Assembly (NCBI GenBank): GCA_000432655.1
Contig: HF986319.1
Span: 9,180-21,638 of the forward strand
Origin: Bacteroides sp. CAG:1060
GTDB lineage: Bacteria > Bacteroidota > Bacteroidia > Bacteroidales > UBA932
Reading direction: 5' to 3'
DNA: 12,459 nucleotides
The translations under genes were made by a program, and so were the position numbers. The notes under the pieces are model-generated. The model searched no databases. It worked only from the letters and a program-made list of their open reading frames with translations, and was not told the DNA's origin. Numbering within the stretch: position 1 is the stretch's first letter; each line of letters opens with the position of its first letter. Shown one piece after another: positions 6,477 through 12,459 of the stretch.

Positions 6477-9032
6477 CTAGAATCTGACTTTTACTCTATG
6501 TCCATTGTACGAGATCTCCTTTGTGCTGTCTCCTACGGTGACTCTTATGCTTCTCTGTGCCGGCATTCCGGCGTAACTTCCGTTTCTTGCGCCTATTTCA
6601 AGAACCTTGCGAGAGTCGTTCCATTTCAATTCGATGGTGCTGTATTCGCCGTTTTCGTATGAATAGTCGGTTCCGGTGTCCTCGTATAAGGTGAAAGAAC
6701 CATTGGCTCCCGGATAGACATGTATGTCAAGAGTCCCTCCAATGCTCTGGGCCGCATATTGTACATCCTCTCCCATAGGAACTATTGAACCGGCGCGTAC
6801 AAATACCGGGATGGCGTCCATATTTACGGCAGTCTGGATGAATCTTCCTCCGCAATAGTGTTTACCGTCCCTGAGGTCATACCACCCGTTTTCGTTTTCC
6901 GGCAGGTAGCATTCCATTATGTGTATGTTCCCTTCGGTGACCGGACATACGAGGAAGGCGTCTCCGAACATGTATTCTGTCTGCTGTTCGAGAGCTTTGC
7001 GGTCATTCGGGAAGTCGAATACGAGCGGCCGCATCAGGGTGCTGCCCTCAAAACTGATTTTGGAAGCCCAACTGTAGATGTACGGCATCAATTTGTAACG
7101 CATTTGTATGGCGGCCTTGAACCTTTGTTCCGCTTCGGGACCGTATCTCCAAGGTTCGGTGTCACTCATGTAGCCGTGTACCCTCATCAGCGGAAGGAAA
7201 ACGCTTGTCTGGATCCATCTGGTCATCCGCTCGATGTACTCCGGGTCCGAGTATTGGTTCCTTGGGCGGAAGAACCCTCCGGCATCATAAGTCCACCAGG
7301 CCTGTCCTGCGGACATCATTCCGAGTCCTGCGCTAATCTGTGTCCTGAGAGTATTCCAGTCATTGCCGACATCTCCGGACCATGTAGCTGCGCCGTATCG
7401 TTGCATCCCGGGGAATGCACTTCTTGTAAGAATCATGCTTCGGCGCTCCGGGTCGTCTTTGCGGAATCCTTCATAGACGGTCTTGCTGACAAGCAGCGGA
7501 TAGCAGTTGCGCACCAGTTCGCCATGTAGAGTTCCTCCTGCGACCATGCGACCGACCAAATCGTCGTTTTCCGGCTCTGTCGCGTCCTGCCACCAAGCAT
7601 CGATTCTGTAAGGTTTCAGGAGTTTGTCGCTGAAATTGTCCCAGTATTCCTGAGCGGCGGCGGGATTGAAAAAGTCTATCCAATCAGTATCCGGTATATA
7701 ATATCCTTTTTCAAGCATCTGCTTTCCGAGAATGGAGCTCTTGTCTATTTTGGACCACACCGAAAGCATCAGTCTGACATTCATATCGTGCAGGCTGTCG
7801 GTAAGTGCTCTTGGAGAAGGATAGTTTTTCTTGTCGAACACCATTGAATTCCAACCGTTGTCTCCCCACCATTGCCAATCCTGCACTATCAGATCCAAAG
7901 GAATCTGCTTTTCGCGGAATGTCCCGGCGCTGCGGATTATTTCTTCCGAGCTGTGATATCTTTCGCGGCAGTGAATGTATCCCAGAGCCCACTGTGGCAT
8001 CATAGGAATTGCTCCGGTGAGAGCGCGGTAGGATGCTGTTATCTCGTCTGCATTTCCCAAGAATACGGTGTAGTCCACGGCGTCCGCTACGGGGGAAGAC
8101 AAAACCGTGGTGTCGTCCACAAGGCACAATCCAAGGGAAGGGGTGTCGTCTTTCTCCATTTCGGCTGATACTGTGTGTTTGCCGGCTTCGAGATAGACTA
8201 TTGCCGAGCAGGTAGGCGGAAGCCAGAGATTTCGCTGGTCGAATACTGTCTTTCCGTCGATGACAAGGTTATGACGTCTGGCCATGGTGCGTCCGCAGTC
8301 CAGAAGAAGAGACCATCTGCCGCTTTGGGGGACGTCAAGTTCTGCGGTGAACGTACTTCCGGTTCTGAATTCCCTGCGTCCTCCGGTGGTGGAGGTGACA
8401 TCTACCATTTCTCCCTTGCTTTCGCTGTCTTCAACTCTGGAAAGCGATATGGTACGTTCTGACGGATTGAAGTCCGTCAGGCCATAGTTGTTCCACAGCA
8501 GTCCATAACCTTTGGAGGAGATGTACATAGGCAGTGAAATCTGGGTATTGACCTGGGTCAGCCTTCTGGAAAGGCCGCACACATTGGTGTATCCGTCCTG
8601 AAACTGTCCAAGTCCATACATGAATTCTCCTTCGTCTGTTTTTACTCCCAGACTTGCGCGGGAGATATCCTGATCATAAAGCCTGCCCTTTACCAAATCA
8701 TGACTGTCAGCGCAGAATACGGCTCTGCCGGAGCGGTCAGATATTCTTACCGAGCGGTCTGCAGGATTCACGGTGAGGGTGTATCCGGCTGTCCGGATTG
8801 TTGCAGTGCCATCGGAATTATACGAACTTCTATGTTTTATTGGTTTGCTGTCAGTGTATATAAGGTTCGGGAGATTGAACTCCTGTCCCTTCTCGTAACG
8901 TATGCGGACAGCATTCTCCGACAGTGGTATAACATGTATGTCACCCTCTCCAAAAGGGATCTTTTCCTGTGCGAGGAGGCTTGATGACAAAAGAACGGAC
9001 AGCAGGAGTGCCGGTAAGAACTTGCGGGACAT
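6477..9032 (-). CDS. Secreted glycoside hydrolase family 31 (alpha-xylosidase or alpha-glucosidase type) with PA14-like insert
   Basis: The 851-residue enzyme has a signal peptide (residues 1-21, likely cut after Ala21) and so should act in the periplasm or at the surface. After an N-terminal beta-sandwich, residues about 211-320 form an insert resembling the PA14 domains of Cellvibrio GH31 enzymes. The (beta/alpha)8 barrel starts near 340 (MMPQWALGY). The likely nucleophile is Asp483 in DAWWQDATEP, and the acid/base is Asp554 in WSGDVGNDW. A C-terminal domain of the DUF5110 type covers about 765-835. GH31 retaining enzymes release alpha-linked xylose or glucose, or transfer glucose; the exact substrate cannot be read from sequence. 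No SusC/SusD-like genes flank it, so it is not in a visible polysaccharide utilisation locus. The ATG is 5 bases after the rubrerythrin stop, implying a shared transcript. Confidence 0.92.
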   Translation of the reverse strand: MSRKFLPALLLSVLLSSSLLAQEKIPFGEGDIHVIPLSENAVRIRYEKGQEFNLPNLIYTDSKPIKHRSSYNSDGTATIRTAGYTLTVNPADRSVRISDRSGRAVFCADSHDLVKGRLYDQDISRASLGVKTDEGEFMYGLGQFQDGYTNVCGLSRRLTQVNTQISLPMYISSKGYGLLWNNYGLTDFNPSERTISLSRVEDSESKGEMVDVTSTTGGRREFRTGSTFTAELDVPQSGRWSLLLDCGRTMARRHNLVIDGKTVFDQRNLWLPPTCSAIVYLEAGKHTVSAEMEKDDTPSLGLCLVDDTTVLSSPVADAVDYTVFLGNADEITASYRALTGAIPMMPQWALGYIHCRERYHSSEEIIRSAGTFREKQIPLDLIVQDWQWWGDNGWNSMVFDKKNYPSPRALTDSLHDMNVRLMLSVWSKIDKSSILGKQMLEKGYYIPDTDWIDFFNPAAAQEYWDNFSDKLLKPYRIDAWWQDATEPENDDLVGRMVAGGTLHGELVRNCYPLLVSKTVYEGFRKDDPERRSMILTRSAFPGMQRYGAATWSGDVGNDWNTLRTQISAGLGMMSAGQAWWTYDAGGFFRPRNQYSDPEYIERMTRWIQTSVFLPLMRVHGYMSDTEPWRYGPEAEQRFKAAIQMRYKLMPYIYSWASKISFEGSTLMRPLVFDFPNDRKALEQQTEYMFGDAFLVCPVTEGNIHIMECYLPENENGWYDLRDGKHYCGGRFIQTAVNMDAIPVFVRAGSIVPMGEDVQYAAQSIGGTLDIHVYPGANGSFTLYEDTGTDYSYENGEYSTIELKWNDSRKVLEIGARNGSYAGMPAQRSIRVTVGDSTKEISYNGHRVKVRF

Positions 9033-9037
9033 GCGGA

Positions 9038-9577
9038 CTAATAGTTTTCTGCGTTGATTTCAAAGTAAGACTGCGGGTGGTTGCATGCAGGGCATGTCTG
9101 TGGAGCGGATGTTCCCACTACAATGTGCCCGCAATTGCGGCATTCCCATACCTTGACTTCGCTTTTTTCGAATACAGACGCTGTCTCTACATTTTTGAGA
9201 AGGGCACGATAGCGCTCTTCGTGATGCTTCTCTATCGCGGCGACAAGTCGGAATCTGGCTGCAAGTTCCGTAAAGCCTTCTTCTTCGGCGGTTTTTGCGA
9301 ATCCGGAGTACATATCTGTCCACTCATAATTTTCGCCTTCAGCCGCTGCGGCAAGGTTCTCTGCGGTGTCGCCGATTCCGTTCAACTCTTTGAACCAGAG
9401 TTTAGCGTGCTCCTTTTCGTTCTCTGCGGTTTTGAGGAAGAGTGCTGCTATCTGCTCATAGCCTTCTTTTTTGGCTTTTGAGGCGAAATAGGTGTATTTG
9501 TTGCGTGCCTGTGATTCGCCTGCGAAAGCTTCCAGTAGATTTTTCTCGGTCTGTGTGCCTGAATACTTAGTTTTCAT
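9038..9577 (-). CDS. rbr: Rubrerythrin
   Basis: Rubrerythrin is a cytoplasmic diiron peroxidase that reduces hydrogen peroxide in anaerobes, using a rubredoxin-type centre for electron transfer. The 179-residue length is typical. The ferritin-like domain supplies Glu21 (in [11 protein letters not shown]), Glu54 and His57 (ENEKEH), the glutamates of TAEEEGF (98-100), and Glu116 and His119 (IEKHHEERY). The C-terminal rubredoxin-like domain has Cys146-x-x-Cys149 and Cys162-x-x-Cys165. All expected iron ligands appear present. The gene is first in a two-gene run with GH31, which starts 5 bases after the TAG. An exact -7 box lies 30 bases upstream of the ATG. The presence of the gene fits an anaerobic or microaerobic host. 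Confidence 0.96.
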   Translation of the reverse strand: MKTKYSGTQTEKNLLEAFAGESQARNKYTYFASKAKKEGYEQIAALFLKTAENEKEHAKLWFKELNGIGDTAENLAAAAEGENYEWTDMYSGFAKTAEEEGFTELAARFRLVAAIEKHHEERYRALLKNVETASVFEKSEVKVWECRNCGHIVVGTSAPQTCPACNHPQSYFEINAENY

Positions 9578-9606
9578 TGTGAATGGATTTTATGTGTAAT
9601 GGTAGA

Positions 9607-9614
9607 CAAATATA
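9607..9614 (-). promoter_or_regulatory. Bacteroidota -7 promoter element of rbr (and GH31)
   Basis: The minus strand reads TATATTTG, an exact -7 consensus. Transcription would begin near 9600-9602 and give a leader of about 24 bases before the rubrerythrin ATG. No convincing -33 TTTG lies at 19-21 bases, and no Shine-Dalgarno sequence precedes the ATG. It sits in the short divergent region shared with the CDP-alcohol phosphatidyltransferase gene. Confidence 0.6.
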
Positions 9615-9620
9615 GGCAAA

Positions 9621-9652
9621 TTTGGTTTCTGAAAAAATATTTTGTATATTCG
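9621..9652 (+). promoter_or_regulatory. Candidate promoter of the CDP-alcohol phosphatidyltransferase operon
   Basis: TTTG at 9621-9624 and TATATTCG at 9645-9652 are separated by 20 bases. This matches the Bacteroidota layout of a -33 TTTG and a -7 TAnnTTTG, with one mismatch in the -7 box. Transcription would start at about 9657-9659, at or next to the ATG at 9658, so the message may be leaderless. A downstream start codon is the alternative. Confidence 0.45.
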
Positions 9653-9657
9653 CATCT

Positions 9658-10353
9658 ATGGAAACGAAACAAGCAGTAAGGATACAGACATCATTTTTGA
9701 ATGCTGTAGAAAAAAAGGTTCTGGTATGGATAGCGGAAAGACTCCCCAAGTGGGTATCCTCCGATTTGTTGTCTGCAATCGGCTTTGTCGGTGCGGTGAT
9801 CATTGCGGCCGGATTTGTGCTTTCCACCAGGGATATAAATTTCCTTTGGCTGGCCTCTTTTGGACTTGTAGTCAACTGGTTTGGAGATTCTTTGGACGGT
9901 ACGCTCGCCCGTGTGCGCAAGCATCAGCGTCCGGTATACGGCTATTATCTCGATCATATGCTTGACGGCATCAACGAGAGTTTGATGTTTATCGGCGCCG
10001 GATTGTCTTCGCTGATGCATCTTTCACTTGCTCTCTGCGTGCTGGTGCTGTATCTGCTGCTTACCATAAATGTCAGCATCAATGCTCATCTGAAGCATGA
10101 ATTCAGGCTTACTTATGCCAGGCTTGGACCTACAGAGTTCCGACTTATCATTATAATAGTCAATACTCTGTTTATATTCATAAAACCGCTGCGCGAATTC
10201 TCTACGAATGTCAGCCTTTTGGGATTTTCTGCCTCATTGAGTGCACTTGATATCGTTGCTGCGGCCATTTCTCTCATACTTGCAGTGATGCTTGTCGTCA
10301 CTATGTTCAACGATCTTCGTGATTACGACAAGATAGACCCTAAAACCTGGTAA
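9658..10353 (+). CDS. CDP-alcohol phosphatidyltransferase family membrane protein
   Basis: Members of this family join a CDP-linked lipid or alcohol to an alcohol acceptor during phospholipid synthesis. The 231-residue protein has several hydrophobic segments (about 41-56, 62-76, 105-137, 158-174, 196-221). The catalytic signature is DSLDGTLAR at 77-85 followed by GYYLDHMLD at 95-103, so the four metal-binding aspartates are 77, 80, 99 and 103. The ATG at 9658 is used; an upstream GTG at 9622 in the same frame would read through the promoter-like region. The gene ends three bases before the cardiolipin-synthase-like gene. The acceptor (glycerol phosphate, inositol phosphate, serine or another) cannot be told from the motif. 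A phosphatidylglycerophosphate synthase role would suit the neighbour, but the 9-residue spacing after AR is unusual for PgsA. Confidence 0.88.
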   Translation: METKQAVRIQTSFLNAVEKKVLVWIAERLPKWVSSDLLSAIGFVGAVIIAAGFVLSTRDINFLWLASFGLVVNWFGDSLDGTLARVRKHQRPVYGYYLDHMLDGINESLMFIGAGLSSLMHLSLALCVLVLYLLLTINVSINAHLKHEFRLTYARLGPTEFRLIIIIVNTLFIFIKPLREFSTNVSLLGFSASLSALDIVAAAISLILAVMLVVTMFNDLRDYDKIDPKTW

Positions 10354-10356
10354 TCC

Positions 10357-11766
10357 ATGAGCATCTGGGTGGTGGAGATTGTGTTTGTCTTGATTCTGCT
10401 GAGTACCATAGTACTGGTGATAGCGGAAAATAAGCATCCGGTCAAGACTCTTGCCTGGCTTATGGTTCTGGTTTTCTTGCCGGTAGTCGGCCTTGTGATA
10501 TATTTCCTTTTTGGAATTGACAAGAAGCACCGAAGACTGGTGTCTGACGTCGATCTCCGCCGATTGAAGAGTCACACGGAGAGTCTTTATGAGGATGAGA
10601 TATACGAGTCTCCATCCAAGGACCAGAAGGATTTGATGAACCTTCTTCGTTCCGCCAATATGGCCTTTCCTTTAGGAGGTAATTCCGTCAAGCAATATAC
10701 CGAATTCGATGCGATGTTTGCGGATCTGCTCGCAGATTTGAACTCTGCCTGCGATCATATACATTTTGAGTTTTTCAAGTTTGAAGATGACCGGATCGGC
10801 CGGGAGATTGAGGAAATTCTTGTGCGCAAGGCGGCGGAAGGACTTGAAGTGAGAGTCCAATATGATGATGCGGCCAATTTGGGGCATCGTTCGTTTTTCC
10901 GCAGGATGCGCAGCAAGGGTGTTCAGGTGCAGCCTTTCATCAAGGTGATGATACCTTTCATATCAAGTGACACCAATTATCGCAACCACAGAAAGGTAGT
11001 TGTGATTGACGGTAAAATCGGTTACATAGGAGGAATGAACATTGCGGAAAGGTATTCTGTCGGAATACGAGGCGGTGTATGGCGGGATACGCATATAAGG
11101 GTCACCGGCCCTGCAGTATCCGAGATGCAGACTTCTTTCCTTGTAGATTGGCAGTTCACTTCCCATCAAGTGCTTGATGATGATCGCTATTACCCTAAGA
11201 TAGAGCCGCAGGGGGACGTGCTTATGCAGGTGGCTACATCCGGACCTATGGATGAATGGAGGGTAATCATGCAGGGAATCACCCAGATGATTGCTCAGAG
11301 CAAGAAATATATTTACATCCAGTCTCCGTATCTTATTCCGACAGAACCAGTACTTTTGGCGTTGAGAAATGCGGCGTTGGCTGGAGTGGATGTGAGGATA
11401 ATGATTCCTTATCATGGCGATAAGGGAATAATGCCGCCTCTGGCATCGCGCTCTTATGTGAAAGATGTCATCACAGCGGGAGTAAAGGTGTATTTCTATG
11501 ATAACGGCTATATGCACTCCAAGGCAATAGTTTCCGATGACAAAATAGCTACCATTGGTTCTACCAATATGGATGTGAGGAGTTATGAGCAGGATTTTGA
11601 AATCAATGCCTTTATATATGACAAAAAGGTAGCTAAGGAAACCAAGGCCGCATTCCTTAGAGACCAGGAACACTCATGGCTGGTGGATCCGAAGAAGTGG
11701 GTCGCCCGCTCGTGGTTTGTACGTTTTAAAGAGTCTCTTGCGCGGCTGACATCTCCGTTATTATAA
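10357..11766 (+). CDS. cls: Cardiolipin synthase-like phospholipase D family protein
   Basis: Cardiolipin synthase makes cardiolipin from phosphatidylglycerol by transfer through a phosphatidyl-enzyme intermediate. The 469-residue protein has two N-terminal transmembrane helices (about 4-23 and 31-52), the usual layout for ClsA-type enzymes. It also has two phospholipase D HKD motifs: His211-x-Lys213-x4-Asp218 in NHRKVVVIDG, and His387-x-Lys389-x4-Asp394 in MHSKAIVSDD. Each is followed by the expected glycine-rich strand, IGGMN and IGSTN. Length and motif spacing are those of full-length bacterial Cls. The gene starts three bases after the preceding stop and ends one base before the prenyltransferase ATG, so all three are probably one operon devoted to membrane lipids. 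Both catalytic motifs are intact. Confidence 0.93.
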   Translation: MSIWVVEIVFVLILLSTIVLVIAENKHPVKTLAWLMVLVFLPVVGLVIYFLFGIDKKHRRLVSDVDLRRLKSHTESLYEDEIYESPSKDQKDLMNLLRSANMAFPLGGNSVKQYTEFDAMFADLLADLNSACDHIHFEFFKFEDDRIGREIEEILVRKAAEGLEVRVQYDDAANLGHRSFFRRMRSKGVQVQPFIKVMIPFISSDTNYRNHRKVVVIDGKIGYIGGMNIAERYSVGIRGGVWRDTHIRVTGPAVSEMQTSFLVDWQFTSHQVLDDDRYYPKIEPQGDVLMQVATSGPMDEWRVIMQGITQMIAQSKKYIYIQSPYLIPTEPVLLALRNAALAGVDVRIMIPYHGDKGIMPPLASRSYVKDVITAGVKVYFYDNGYMHSKAIVSDDKIATIGSTNMDVRSYEQDFEINAFIYDKKVAKETKAAFLRDQEHSWLVDPKKWVARSWFVRFKESLARLTSPLL

Positions 11767-11767
11767 T

Positions 11768-12459
11768 ATGGGATTGAAGAAGTGGTTGAATAATGCAAGA
11801 TCTGTCTCGCTGATGCAGAGCAGTATGCCGGCTCTGCTTGCAGTGGTGCTTGCAGTAGGGCAGCCTGGATTTAATTTGTGGCTTGCTATTCTGGCAGTTG
11901 TTGGAGTGATGTGCGCCCATTTGGGAATGAATCTTGCTGATGATTATTTTGATTATCGTGCAGATATGCTCTCTGACCGGGACAAGGTGATTCGCAGGGG
12001 ATTCCGTGCGATGACTGAAAAGTATCCTTATCTTACGGACGGAAGTGTGACTCCGGGAGGTCTGCTCAGGGCGATATTCTCATTCGGGGGAGTTGCAGCT
12101 TTCTGTGGAGCGCTTATCTTTTTGGTAAGGACTCTGTCCAATGGCTTCACGGGGATGTGCGGCAGTTGGTGGATAGTTGTAGTCGCCGTGCTCACAGGAT
12201 TTCTCGGGTGGTTCTATTCCGCACCGCCGCTCAAACTGGCTTACAGAGGTTTGGGAGAACCTGTCATCGGGGTAATTTTCGGACCTCTTTTGATGATGGG
12301 GGTATATTACTCGGCTTGCGGGGCGGTTACGATGGAAGTTGTGCTGGCTTCGGTGCCTGTAGGACTGCTTGTGCTGAATATATTGTTTACGCATAGTTTT
12401 ATAGAGCGGGAAAGCGATGCGGCGTCCAATAAAATGACTCTGGCACGGCTTCTCGGCTC
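11768..12459 (+). CDS. UbiA-family prenyltransferase, 3' end outside the window
   Basis: The frame opens at ATG 11768 and runs open to the window edge, giving 230 complete codons. UbiA-type enzymes transfer a polyprenyl chain to an aromatic or other acceptor in the membrane. The first aspartate-rich motif is NLADDYFDY at 55-63. The second is in the segment FIERESDAASNKMTLARLLG (211-230), aligned with the D-x-E/D-x-D...KRTLA of MenA but with Glu at the first position. Several hydrophobic helices are visible (about 20-30, 36-52, 101-120, 133-150, 163-184). The conserved GWFYSAPPLKLAYRGLGE segment (147-164) is typical. MenA, giving demethylmenaquinone, is the likeliest role in an anaerobic Bacteroidales. 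The second-motif change and the phospholipid neighbours leave another substrate possible. Confidence 0.85.
   Translation, partial: MGLKKWLNNARSVSLMQSSMPALLAVVLAVGQPGFNLWLAILAVVGVMCAHLGMNLADDYFDYRADMLSDRDKVIRRGFRAMTEKYPYLTDGSVTPGGLLRAIFSFGGVAAFCGALIFLVRTLSNGFTGMCGSWWIVVVAVLTGFLGWFYSAPPLKLAYRGLGEPVIGVIFGPLLMMGVYYSACGAVTMEVVLASVPVGLLVLNILFTHSFIERESDAASNKMTLARLLG

Noticed and set aside
6858..7529. 223-codon open frame on the + strand
   Set aside because: It is opposite the GH31 catalytic domain and has no start context or recognisable domain.
8969..9481. 170-codon open frame on the + strand, cysteine-rich
   Set aside because: It is opposite rubrerythrin; its cysteines and phenylalanines come from complementing Glu/Lys/Ala codons.
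9622..9657. Upstream GTG start for the CDP-alcohol phosphatidyltransferase
   Set aside because: The added residues fall in promoter-like AT-rich DNA and do not extend any domain; ATG 9658 is more plausible.

Overview
The window looks like chromosomal DNA from a member of the order Bacteroidales (phylum Bacteroidota). The evidence is the gene content: a long-form NusB, a DUF5606 protein, and a glycine-lipid acyltransferase pair. The promoters support it too: several -7 boxes read TATATTTG, matching the Bacteroidota TAnnTTTG consensus. Most genes have no obvious Shine-Dalgarno sequence, as is usual in this phylum. I cannot name the genus. I see no insertion sequence, phage gene, CRISPR array, tRNA or other sign of a mobile region; this is mainly core genome.

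Region 1 (2-4229, + strand) is a compact housekeeping run: nusB (5' end outside the window), yajC, a YbbR-domain protein, coaE, a DUF5606 gene and rimO. Genes abut or overlap by a few bases, which suggests one transcript linking transcription antitermination, Sec translocation, coenzyme A synthesis and modification of ribosomal protein S12.

Region 2 (4230-6128, + strand) holds two overlapping acyltransferase genes that match the GlsA/GlsB pair for glycine lipids. GlsB would N-acylate glycine and GlsA would O-acylate the product. An exact -7 box sits just upstream of glsA. The last codons of glsB run into the 3' end of a convergent RNA gene.

Region 3 (about 6107-9614, - strand) contains rnpB, the RNase P RNA. 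Its P1, P2, P3 and P4 elements can be read directly, and it has its own -7 box. Upstream of it on the same strand are a secreted glycoside hydrolase family 31 enzyme with a PA14-like insert and a rubrerythrin gene 5 bases from it. These two probably share a promoter upstream of rubrerythrin.

Region 4 (9615-12459, + strand) starts from the same 80-base divergent intergenic region. It is a membrane-lipid run: a CDP-alcohol phosphatidyltransferase, a cardiolipin-synthase-like phospholipase D protein and a UbiA-type prenyltransferase cut off by the window end.

The gene families are known. The points most worth a second look are the overlap of glsB with the conserved core of rnpB, the near-leaderless promoter of the CDP-alcohol phosphatidyltransferase, a perfect 11-bp hairpin early in rimO, and the odd rubrerythrin-GH31 pairing.
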